A stretch of 64,000 nucleotides of DNA from Candidatus Electrothrix scaldis (lineage in GTDB: Bacteria; Desulfobacterota; Desulfobulbia; Desulfobulbales; Desulfobulbaceae). A program made the position numbers and the translations under genes. The stretch is taken from assembly GCA_033584155.1 (NCBI GenBank), contig CP138355.1:4287826-4351825 (forward strand), in the 5' to 3' direction. The number at the start of each line of letters is the position of its first letter. Position 1 is the first letter of the stretch. Under the pieces are notes generated by a model. The model worked only from the letters and a program-made list of their open reading frames with translations, was not told the DNA's origin and did no database searches. Shown here piece by piece: positions 26,448 through 35,900 of the stretch.

Positions 26448-26481
26448 ATAACCGTACGTAACGATATCCGAGGAGGCAAAA

Positions 26482-26712
26482 ATGGCAATTACCGTATCAG
26501 CCCTGCGGGGCAATATCTACAGATTACTTGACAGAATCCTTGAGTCAGGGAAGCCTTTGGAAATAAAAAGAAAAGGCAAACGGCTACAGATCATCCCGAA
26601 AGAGCCAGGCTCCAAGCTGTCCCGACTCACAAAGCATGCCTGCATACAAGGCAACCCTGAAAGTATAGTGCATTCAGACTGGTCTGATGAGTGGAAAAGT
26701 GATTTACCTTGA
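26482..26712 (+). CDS. Phd/YefM-like antitoxin
   Basis: A 76-aa antitoxin: MAITVSALRGNIYRLLDRIL, then ESGKPLEIKRKGKRLQIIP resembles the DNA-binding half of Phd/YefM proteins, and the acidic tryptophan-rich tail (SDWSDEWKSDLP) would bind the toxin. The ATG follows GAGGAGGC. It overlaps the toxin gene by 26 bases. Confidence 0.8.
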   Translation: MAITVSALRGNIYRLLDRILESGKPLEIKRKGKRLQIIPKEPGSKLSRLTKHACIQGNPESIVHSDWSDEWKSDLP

Positions 26713-27097
26713 TACTCATATCGTTGTTTGGCTGTACAGCGGTGACCTGCACCTTTTCTCTGAAAAAGCCTGCCAACTCATAGAAGAAAACGACCTGCTT
26801 GTTTCCCCTCTTGTCCTGCTTGAACTCCAATATCTTTTTGAGATTAAACGAATAACGGTTGAACCAACCATTATTTTTGATTCGCTGGCAGAGAGTATAG
26901 GGCTGGAAAAATGTCGTGCTTCTTTTGCACGGGTGATAGCGGAAGCTATGCGGATCTCATGGACGAGAAACCCTTTTGACAGGATCATTACCGCTACGGC
27001 AATGATTCATCAGGCTCCTTTACTGACCAAGGATGAGGTGATTAGAAGGGAGTATGAGGGAGCGTTAAAAATGGGGTACGTCCCCTATTATTCCTAA
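26687..27097 (+). CDS. PIN-domain toxin
   Basis: A 136-aa PIN ribonuclease: first Asp in VIYLDTHIVVWLYSGD, Glu in SPLVLLELQYLFE, then NPFDRIITATAMIHQAPLLT with the third Asp and LTKDEVIRR with the last one. The LDTH-x-VVW start is typical of the PIN subfamily paired with Phd-like antitoxins. It overlaps the antitoxin gene. Confidence 0.9.
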   Translation: MSGKVIYLDTHIVVWLYSGDLHLFSEKACQLIEENDLLVSPLVLLELQYLFEIKRITVEPTIIFDSLAESIGLEKCRASFARVIAEAMRISWTRNPFDRIITATAMIHQAPLLTKDEVIRREYEGALKMGYVPYYS

Positions 27098-27223
27098 GAC
27101 CTGCTCGCCCTGCCCTTTAAAAATCACATGATCTATTACCGTTGCCAATCTGCACAAGTGGAGATTGTGAGAGTGTTGCACGGTTCCAGGGATATGGGGA
27201 GTATTTTTAATCAGTCGCCCCTC

Positions 27224-27277
27224 TTGACTTCACATAAAACAAAAGATACTATTAGGTCATAAAGACCATAATGACCT
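27224..27277 (+). promoter_or_regulatory. Promoter and operator of the second Phd/VapC pair
   Basis: TTGACT (27224-27229) and TACTAT (27247-27252) have a 17-base spacer. AGGTCAT (27254-27260) and ATGACCT (27271-27277) are perfect inverted arms directly at the expected transcription start. Confidence 0.75.
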
Positions 27278-27296
27278 TGATTAAGGAGGGCATATC

Positions 27297-27575
27297 ATGA
27301 CCACAATATCAGTTGCGACCGCAAAAAGCCGTTTTTCAGAACTCATAGCCAAGAGCGGCTATGCCCGTGAACGTTTTATTATCACCAGACGAAACAAGCC
27401 GGTCGCTGCCCTGGTCAGTCTGGAAGACCTCAAGATTATTGAACAGCACGAAGAACGTCAGGGGCTTGCTTCCGTTATCGGGAAATGGAAAGGTTTTGAA
27501 GAAGTAGAGGAGCAGATCAGCGACCTGCCCAGCCTGCGGAAGGATTCAGGCACTCGGAAAAATGTTTCTCTTTGA
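27297..27575 (+). CDS. Phd/YefM-type antitoxin
   Basis: A 92-aa antitoxin: ISVATAKSRFSELIAKSG, then FIITRRNKPVAALVSLEDLK is the canonical Phd/YefM N-terminal domain. The C-terminal part is the toxin-binding tail. AAGGAGGG precedes the ATG. It overlaps the toxin gene by 14 bases, and the upstream palindrome suggests autoregulation. Confidence 0.9.
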   Translation: MTTISVATAKSRFSELIAKSGYARERFIITRRNKPVAALVSLEDLKIIEQHEERQGLASVIGKWKGFEEVEEQISDLPSLRKDSGTRKNVSL

Positions 27576-27969
27576 TACGGACGTTATCACCAATATCCTG
27601 AAGAAGAAACCTTCACAGGCGTTGCTCGGAAAACTCAGCAACCTTCCGAAGAATCAGCAGTATATCTCAACAATTACTGTTTCCGAGATAGTCTACGGAG
27701 CATTTAAAAGCAATCGCCCAGAATATCACCTGAACAATCTGGAAAATATTTTACTGCCCGCTGTGAATGTGGTCGGTTTTGATACCAAGGCAGCCGCTGT
27801 TTGCGGTCAGCTTCGGGCTGAACTGGAGCAGAAAGGACAGCCTCTTGACCTTGCCGACCTTGAAATAGCCTCAATCGCTATTGCCGGAGATTTTACCCTT
27901 GTGACCGGGAATACCCGGCATTTCGGGAGGATTGAGGGGTTGAGGGTGGAAAATTGGTTGAAGGGGTGA
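27562..27969 (+). CDS. vapC: VapC-type PIN-domain toxin
   Basis: A 135-aa toxin with all PIN residues: Asp5 in FLFDTDVITNILKKKP, Glu in TVSEIVYGAF, Asp in PLDLADLEIASIAI and a final VTGNTRHFGRI segment, the classical VapC ending. It is translationally coupled to the antitoxin. Confidence 0.92.
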   Translation: MFLFDTDVITNILKKKPSQALLGKLSNLPKNQQYISTITVSEIVYGAFKSNRPEYHLNNLENILLPAVNVVGFDTKAAAVCGQLRAELEQKGQPLDLADLEIASIAIAGDFTLVTGNTRHFGRIEGLRVENWLKG

Positions 27970-28008
27970 TTGACAAAATCAATCGAGTCTGACCCCATTG
28001 ATCACATT

Positions 28009-28176
28009 AAGATGCGCTGTGTCCCTCCGGGATGGTTTTTCCTCCCGCCGCATCGGCAGAAAGGCATTGCGTGGTATGCGTCCAGTCATGTAGGTCTTGA
28101 TTGAGTACAACGAAATCAGACAATATGGGCAAAGAACCGTCTGCTTTCGTTGCACTCAAGCGGTTCTACCCGGCTA
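28009..28176. repeat. Island repeat, copy C
   Basis: Lacks the GC-rich 5' palindrome but has the conserved middle and the 80-bp palindrome (28090-28169), whose right arm ends GGTTCTAC instead of GACCTAC. It separates the VapC pair from BrnTA. Confidence 0.8.
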
Positions 28177-28203
28177 TTTCCCCGGCTCAAACGCAGCAGG
28201 ATG

Positions 28204-28425
28204 CTACCTCACCGCCTTAGCGGGAATCCGACTTGCTTCCAAAAGCAGGCGTAAAACCTTGTTCACCGCCTCATCTGTCGGAAATGCCTGCGCCACGTCA
28301 GGATCAAGCACAACGACATTCCGCCCGGCACGACGCTCAGGGGCATAACGGCCTTTGGGCATTATCTGCATCTTCGAAAGATCGTATTCATCCCGCAACT
28401 CATAATCATCATTTGCTTTCTTCAT
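28204..28425 (-). CDS. brnA: BrnA-type antitoxin
   Basis: A 73-aa antitoxin following its toxin, the BrnTA order. DEYDLSKMQIMPKGRYAPE is typical of the BrnA N-terminus, and NVVVLDPDVAQAFPTDEAVN with LRLLLEASR forms the ribbon-helix-helix DNA-binding part. I choose the ATG at 28425, which overlaps brnT by 17 bases; the longer frame only adds residues from within brnT. Confidence 0.85.
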   Translation of the reverse strand: MKKANDDYELRDEYDLSKMQIMPKGRYAPERRAGRNVVVLDPDVAQAFPTDEAVNKVLRLLLEASRIPAKAVR

Positions 28426-28690
28426 AGAATCTTCGTTCTCTTTTTGTCGCTTTTCTGGCACTGATAATACGGATAGTACCTTGCCGGTCGGTATGAGCTA
28501 TCAGGAGCAACCTTCCTGTTCCTGATAGTCCAAGGGTAATATAGCGTTCTTCATCAACAGAGTGTTCTTCGTCCAGAACAGTGATAAACAACGGGTCATC
28601 AAATACCGTTCCGGCTTCCTCAAAACTGATACCGTGCTTGTCAAGGTTACGGTCGGCTTTGTCAGGATTCCATTCAAACCTTGCCTTCAT
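28409..28690 (-). CDS. brnT: BrnT-type ribonuclease toxin
   Basis: A 93-aa toxin: FEWNPDKADRNLDKHGISFE, then AGTVFDDPLFITVLDEEH, ERYITLGLSGTGRLLLIAHT and IRIISARKATKRERRFYEE are all hallmarks of BrnT, a RelE-like ribonuclease. It has a good promoter and the Shine-Dalgarno AAGGAAG. Confidence 0.93.
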   Translation of the reverse strand: MKARFEWNPDKADRNLDKHGISFEEAGTVFDDPLFITVLDEEHSVDEERYITLGLSGTGRLLLIAHTDRQGTIRIISARKATKRERRFYEESK

Positions 28691-28722
28691 TCTTCCTTTT
28701 TCTGCAATATGGATATAGGTTC

Positions 28723-28752
28723 AGTATAGCAAATTTGTAAAAAATGGTGCAA
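28723..28752 (-). promoter_or_regulatory. Promoter of brnTA
   Basis: On the minus strand TTGCAC (28747-28752) and TATACT (28723-28728) have an 18-base spacer. Confidence 0.6.
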
Positions 28753-28768
28753 TCCCTTTTTCCTATGT

Positions 28769-28960
28769 GTAGGGACACGGCCTGCATTAAAAAGATGCGC
28801 TGTGTCCCTCTGGGATGGTTTTTCCTCCCGCCGCAGCGACAGAATGGCATTGCGTGGTATGCGTCCAGGCACGTAGGTCTTGATTGAGTACAACGAAATC
28901 AGACAATCCGGGCAAAGAACCGTCTGCTTTCGCTGCACTCAAGCGGACCTACCCGGCTAC
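28769..28960. repeat. Island repeat, copy D
   Basis: Begins with GTAGGGACAC, which pairs with GTGTCCCT about 30 bases on, a different 5' hairpin from copies A and B. The middle and the 80-bp palindrome (28873-28952) are well conserved. Confidence 0.85.
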
Positions 28961-29009
28961 AATGCAACACAAGGAAAATGGCTCTGATCTTTCCCGATCC
29001 GGGGATGTA

Positions 29010-29243
29010 TTATACTGCGATATCTCCCCGTTCCCGTCCGCTCCGGACAATATCAACAATCTCTTCTGTTGAAACACGGGCTTTTATTGAGGGAATATCC
29101 AAAGGGGAAGAGGTATTTTTTTCAGGAACCAAGGAATACGTCCGCCCGTCTTTTCTTCGGATGAGAACTTTTCCCGTATATTGTGCCCGATCAAGAACAG
29201 TGGAAAGCTTCTGCCGGGCTTCCGAATAGGTGAAGATATCCAT
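29010..29243 (-). CDS. Phd/YefM-like antitoxin encoded after its toxin
   Basis: A 77-aa antitoxin: MDIFTYSEARQKLSTVLDRA, then KVLIRRKDGRTYSLVPEK is Phd/YefM-like, followed by a toxin-binding tail. It starts one base after the toxin stop. Having the toxin first is unusual for a PIN-domain pair. Confidence 0.82.
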   Translation of the reverse strand: MDIFTYSEARQKLSTVLDRAQYTGKVLIRRKDGRTYSLVPEKNTSSPLDIPSIKARVSTEEIVDIVRSGRERGDIAV

Positions 29244-29244
29244 C

Positions 29245-29637
29245 TTATACCTCCAGTATTGATATGTTAAGCTGCTGTGCCGTGTTCTTTAACTTTGCAT
29301 CCAATGTCAGCAGCGGTGCTTTCATTCTCAACGCACAATCCAAAAAATAGGCGTCGTATGCATACATATTGGTCTGTTTAGATATGGAAACGGCATTTAC
29401 AAAATCAGGCTCAATATAACGAATTGGAACATCTTGAAAAATTTTAAGACCTTCCTTGGCTTCCTTAAGGGTCAACCGGTTTCTTTTAAACATCGCTGAA
29501 AAGGCATTTCCAATTTCCCAAGGAATGGAACCAGGGCCGACAAGTGTGTTTCCTCTGGTTAATTCAATAATCCTCATTCGTTCAGGCTCATCTGTAATAA
29601 CGGCGATCAATGCGCAAGTATCAACTACGATATCCAT
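29245..29637 (-). CDS. PIN-domain toxin encoded before its antitoxin
   Basis: A 130-aa PIN protein: first Asp in IVVDTCALIAVITDEPE, Glu in SIPWEIGNAFSAMFKR, then YAYDAYFLDCALRMKAPLLT and LDAKL with the remaining Asp residues. It has a promoter directly upstream and no antitoxin gene between promoter and toxin, so control must act after transcription or through the downstream gene. Confidence 0.9.
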   Translation of the reverse strand: MDIVVDTCALIAVITDEPERMRIIELTRGNTLVGPGSIPWEIGNAFSAMFKRNRLTLKEAKEGLKIFQDVPIRYIEPDFVNAVSISKQTNMYAYDAYFLDCALRMKAPLLTLDAKLKNTAQQLNISILEV

Positions 29638-29662
29638 CTTCCCCTCTGATATATTCTTTTTC

Positions 29663-29695
29663 TACAATTGTACAACAGAAGAGGGAGCATTACAA
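29663..29695 (-). promoter_or_regulatory. Promoter and palindrome before the toxin-first PIN pair
   Basis: On the minus strand TTGTAA (29690-29695) and TACAAT (29667-29672) have a 17-base spacer. TACAATTGTA (29663-29672) is a perfect palindrome that contains the -10 box. Confidence 0.65.
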
Positions 29696-29844
29696 GTGCA
29701 GTGAGACGCAAAGTGTGCCAAAATGAAGGAGCTTGTGAGATTCGGAAGGACTTGAACTTTCGCCCCCCATTGCCCGCCATGCAGGGGTGATTGGGCGGTT
29801 TGGGACCGAATTTCACACCATCCACACCTGATGGCCGTAGCCAT

Positions 29845-29924
29845 GTAGGGCTTGATTGCGTACAACGAAATCAGACAATCCGGGCAAAGAGCCGTCTGCT
29901 TTCGTTGCACTCAAGCGGACCTAC
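29845..29924. repeat. Island repeat, copy E (palindrome only)
   Basis: Only the 80-bp palindrome is present, between the last PIN pair and the 3' end of the Rhs gene. The arms begin GTAGGGC and end GACCTAC. This minimal copy suggests that the palindrome is a unit by itself. The stretch 29696-29844 around it holds nothing I recognise. Confidence 0.8.
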
Positions 29925-29954
29925 TCGGCTACCCGGCTATAATGCCAGCATATT

Positions 29955-32900
29955 TCAGTTGCATGTATCCTTTACATCAATGAGCGTTCCATATGGAGAT
30001 CGCAGCACATCATGAAAATAATTTATTTTGTTGTTGGTCATACGTGTACAACCGTGAGAACAAAGCAAATAGGGAATGCGAGTACTATTGTCATTAGGTG
30101 GTGGCCAGCCAGTAAATAAAGTTTTCCCATAAAAAATGTTTTCCTTCCTCGGTACCGGCAAATCTTTTAAATAAGAAAAAGTTCCATGTATTCCTCTCGC
30201 CGTTTTATTGCCATCCTCATATAATGGCAAATACCAGTCACCAAATTCTGGTCTGCCTTCTTTTTTTTCCCATTTACCCGCTGTATAGTGTCCAGCAGGT
30301 GTACCACACCAAGAACTCCCTCCGTAATTACATCCACCATTCTCAATGGTTTTTTCATCAAATGTGTTACATCCTGTTGCTACCTCTGTCTGAAATACAA
30401 CGGAACTGTTTCCATTTCTTGTTTCATTATAGTATAGCATACCTGTATCTTTACAGATCAGTATTCCGTTATTAAGCTGATCCAATATTTTTTTCTCCTC
30501 ATTGTATTGAGAGAATAATTTTTCATAATTTGCTATATGGCGATTGTACATTGCTTTACGCCACTCCAAACGTTCTTGAAGAGCACTATACTCTTCCTCA
30601 TTAACACCACGAAAATAATTTATAATTTTAAAAGAAGTATAATCTTCACTGTATATATCAAATTCATTTTCTGCTTCCCGATATTGATTGTAACTACGCA
30701 CCATCCAATACTCGGCATCTTTTAGCTCCTCGGAGCTAATAAATCCCAAAATATCATATGATGTTATAGGCCTATTGTAAAGATAAGAAAACCGATGCAA
30801 CGTCCCCGGCTCACTCAGCCGCCCCCGATAAGAATCCTGCCCCATCCAAACCCCGGTCTCCGGCTCATAATGCCGCGCCCCGAACCAAACCAGCCCGGTA
30901 TTCTCATCAAACTCCTTACCGGTCAGGGTGTAGTGGTTATGCGGATCAGTAAAATTACCGTTCTCCGGCAGCACAGCCCCGTAGGGATCATAGCGATAGT
31001 TATGGTGCGAGTTGCCGTTATGCTTGGTCAGGCCGACCACATCTCCCTTATTATTGTAGTGATACCAGTACATCTGCCCCTGGGTGCCGCCCTTGTACTG
31101 GTGCATCAGGGCAAGGTGATTGCCCGCGCCCCGGTAATAATCCGTGCGCTGGCCGTTGAGCATATCGTATTCCGCCACCGGATCAAGCCCGTCAAACACG
31201 TACTCATCCCGTTTATCCACCCCGTTGCCGCCCTGTTTGGGATCGTAATGCTGGACCAGTCTGCGGCCGCCGCCGTCGTATTCCAGGGTGGTGAAGGCCC
31301 GGTCGATACGATGGGCTGCTTCTTTCTTGCTTCCGCCGACGATCTGGTAATCCTGGGCCAGGACCAGGCGGTTTTCCGGGTCATAGCTGTAATCCACCCC
31401 GTACTGCGGGCCGTTGCGGTCGATCAGCTGCCGGTTGATCCGGTTGCCGTTGGCATCAAAGCGGTACTCATAGGCAAAATCATCGTTCTTCTTATCCGCC
31501 GCATTTTCCATAGCCAGCATCTGGTTGGCCGCGTTATATTCATACGAGCGATAGAAGCCGTCAAACGGGGTATTGGTCTGGAGATCGTCATTGCTTTCCC
31601 AGCTCAGGCGGTTGCCCACAGGGTCATAGCTATAGGCTGTTTCCACCATGCCGCCGTTGTTCTTGATCGGTGACATGTTCATGTAGGAAAGCCGATGGAG
31701 GCCGTCATACTCGTAGGTTTCTGTAACCACTGAGGGCTTGCGCCAGCCGTATTCCTTGATGGCCTCGGTGATATGGCCGACCTCATTATAGGTGTAGCGG
31801 AACCCGCTGTTGGTCTTGCCGCCGTTGGTGACCTGACGGTTGATTCGTTCCAGGGTCCGGTAGACCTTATCGTAGGCCACCGTGGTTTCGGTCTGATTGG
31901 GATTAACGATCTGGGTCAGATTGCCCACCAGATCGCGGCTGTATTCAATGGCCTGCCCTGCGGGATCGGTCATCGTTTTCAACCAATTATTGGGGCTGTA
32001 CGCATAGCCGACCTGATTGCCGTCCGGGTAGGTGATGCCGGTGCGGTTGGAGGCCGCATCGTACTGATAGCCCAGCACCCGCTCAAAGGGATCATTCTGC
32101 TCCGTGACCCGGTTCAGGGGATCAAAGGCCCAGGAGGTCTCGCCCAGTGTATCGCTCATCCCGATCCGGTTATTATTGGCATCATACTGATAGGCCACAG
32201 TGCTTGCGTCGGCATAGCTGATCTGCTCCAGCATATCATCAGGATAAAAACTGTACTCGGTCAGGTCGCCCTTGGCATCCCTGCGGCTGATCCGGTTGCG
32301 GTTGCCGTCATAAGCGTATTCCCAGACCTGATGCAGCGGATCAATCTCTTTGATCAGTTTGCCCACCCCGTTATGCTCGAACAGGGTTTCTGCCCCGTTG
32401 GCATTGACAATCCCGGTGAGCAGGCCCCGGCGGTCATAGCTGTAGGCGGTGAGCACATTGACATCATTGCCCGGATCAAGGCCGGGACGGTAATTCTCAT
32501 GGACCCGGTTGAGGCGATAGACCCCGTCAAACTCGTACAGGGTCACGGTGTCATCCGCTTCGATTAATTTGGTGCGATTACCCACCAGATCATAAGCATA
32601 GCCGGTGGTTTCGTTTTCCGCATTGGTGACCGCGATCAGCCGATCCAGCTCATCCACGCTGTAGCTGGTTGCATTGCCTTCAGCATCTGTGACCTTGAGC
32701 AGGTTATTGACCTTGTCGTACTCGAAACGGGTGGTTCCGCCTTCAAAATCGATCATCTCGCTGCGGCGATGGCCCGCATCATAGCGGATTTCCGCCTGAT
32801 GATTAAGCGGGTTGGTGACAAAACGGAGATTGCCTGCCAGATCATACTCGAATTTGCTGCTGACATTGGTCTGCTGATCAGGAGCAACAGCAGGCTGGTA

Positions 32901-35900
32901 ATTCCTGACCACCTCGCTGCGGCGGTCCAGTTCATTATAGGCAAAGGAGGTGATGGTTCCCATCGGGTCCGTAACCTGGGTCAGCTTGCTGTTGCCATTA
33001 TAGGCCAGGGTTCTGGTATGCGCTTCCGGGTTGGTGACGGACTGGAGGCGGTTGGTCGGCGTATAGGCATAGCTGGTCTGATAGCCGCGCGGATTGAGCA
33101 CGGAGAGCAGGTTACCCATAGGATCATAGGAGTATTCCCATTCATAACCTTCTGCATCCTGCTTTGTCCGAAGCCGGTTCTGGAGATCATATTCAGCCCT
33201 GAACTCGTATCCTTCCGGGTCAGTGACCGAGAGCCGGTTGCCCAGCAAGTCGTATGTGAAAGCAGTGGTAACATTGGTATCCGCATCTTCTCCCGCACCG
33301 GGCAGGTAGTTGCGGGTTATGGTCAGGGGACGCCCCAAAGCGTCGTAGTCCACATGCTTGACCCGATTTTCCGGGTCCGTGGCATCGGTGATCCGGCCCA
33401 GGGCGTTGTATTCAAAGCCCTGATGATAACCCAGCGGGCCGCTGACATCGGTGACCCGGAGCATGTTATCGTAGGTATAGCTCCACTCCCGACCTTCGGC
33501 ATCGGTCCGGGCAATGCGCTCGTTCATCAGGCCGTAGGCAAAGGAGGTGGTGAAACCGAGCTGGTTGGTCACCGCAGCAATGCTGTCCGAGGCAGTCCAG
33601 GCGTACTTAATCGCCCCGCCGTTGGGATCAAGGGAGGTGATCAGGTTATTGTCAGCATCGTACTCATAGCCGATATGAAAGCCCAAGGGGCCGTCCACGG
33701 CAATGAGATTGGAGTTGTTATCGTAGGTGTAGGAGTAGGAATTACCCAGCGGCTTGGTCTTGCCAACGATCCGGCCCAAGTCGTCATGGTTGAAGGCGGT
33801 GGACGCACCTTCCGGGTTGGTGACGCTGATCAGATCGCCTTCGGTATCATAGACATTGGTGGTGGTGTTGCCCCGCAGATCGGTCATCTCCAGGGGCAGA
33901 CCGTGAGCATCGTAGGTTATAGAGCCGCAGTCACCCAAAGGCAGACAGAAGGCGGTCAGGTTGCCGTTGTCGTCGTAATCAAAGGTGAAGCTCCGTTCGC
34001 GGCTGTCATCTACTTTTTCAGTGGTTGCGGTAACCAGATTACGGAGACTATACTCCCATTCCTTATGCAGTCCCAGCGGACCGTCCACAGTCAGGCGGTT
34101 GCCCCTATCATCGTAGGTCCAGGACCATTGGGAACCGGCCTGATTTTTATGTCCGGTGCGGTTCAGATTTTCATCGTATGTATATTCTTCCGCCGTGCCG
34201 TCAGGATAGTCGGTACGGACAAGACGCAGATCCTCGTCATAATGGTAGACATGGGCATTGCCATAGGAGTCAGTCACTGTGGTCTGGCCGTCCGCATAGC
34301 TGTAGCTGTACATCTCGCTCTCACCAACAGTCTGTTCATTGACCCGGTATTCGTCATCGTAGCTGTTCCGGACAACAGAGTGTCCCTCGGCTGAAATGAT
34401 TCCGGTCATTTGCCCCAGATCGTCATAGCGGTATTCGGTCCGGTTACCTCGGCCATCGATAAAGGCGGTGAGCATGTCGTCCGTATACTCATAACGCAGG
34501 GTGATATCTTCCGGCAGACGGGCCTCTGTGATGCGTCCCTCTCCATTGACGGCAAATTCGACCCGGCGACCGGCGGTGTTTTCCACCGCAGCCAGCTTGT
34601 CGCCATCATAGATGAGGTTGATCCGATTATCGTTGCGGTCAACCAAGGCAATCAAGCGACCCTCACGGTCGAAACGCTTGCTCTCCATCGCGCATTGGCA
34701 GTCTGTATCCCGCAGGACGAACTCGTCTCCTTCCTTGGTGATGACGTTAAAATTACCCGGTGTGTCCGAGATATAGCGGTCGCCTGTTTTCTTGAAATTG
34801 GCTGTATGTCCGTCGGCATAGAGAATCTGCACGCCCTCAAAGGCAGGGGCCATATCGATCTCCAGCAGGTACTGTCCCAGCTCCGAGGTCCAGCCTTTGC
34901 CGAAGTACTGGGGCGGTTCCGCCACAACCTCGTCGGAGCCATCCGGGAAATAGCGGCGTTTGGAGGCCGGAGTCCAGAGCACGGCCTGAGAGTTGTAGGT
35001 TCGTTGCAGCCGAATTGTGCTGTCGCCGGGTCCGGCTACTGCCGCATCGGTCTCCTGCTGGATGAAATTGCCGATGGCCGTATTGACCGGATCACCGATG
35101 AATCCTACCCAGCCGCCGCAGGAGTTCGTTTTACAATGTGACCCTAAAAGGTCGGAACGGGTAGTATTATAAAAATATTCGAGAAAAGCATCCTGGTCGC
35201 ACCCACCGACAACCTCAATCGTATTGGTACTGTCGGCCTTATCAGCCTCATTGCCGCCATTATAATTGCCGTTTGAGCCGCTCTCCAGCTTGGATTCATT
35301 ATCGTTGGTCAGCAAGGACGGATCGTCAGAAACATTCTCCACATCCGCACTGACCACCGCTTTGCCGTTGCCCAGACTAACATGATCCACGGAATTGATT
35401 GCCGGGGCCGGGGCAACACAGGGGACAGTACCGCTTCCTACTTTGGCATAAAGTCGTCCGTAGCCGGGAGCGATGCTGTCCGGCAAGTAGGGCAGTATTT
35501 CGTTATCACAGGTGATAATATCAAAAAAGATATAGTATACACCCGACCCTGGAGGCTCAAAATGGAAGTTTGCTGTCACCTGAGCGGTTCCACCATTAGG
35601 AGCCAAAGAAAAAGTATCATAGGTGCCGGTGACGGATGCCGAGACCGGAATATAGGCCGTACCTACTTTCTGATAGACCTCCGGGTTGCCGAGAGTAAAG
35701 TTCTCCATCGGACAGCTGGTGTTGTTGACCAAACCCCAGGTCTGTACAAAATCCGGGCCTACTCCGCTGGCTGGTGTCTCATATTGCGGGCCTGCATAGA
35801 GAGGTTCACGTTCGGAGCATTCCCAACATGCAGAAGGAGGATCATCGTCATCATCACCGCCGTCATCTTCTTCCGACACTGTAAATTGAAATACCGAAGA

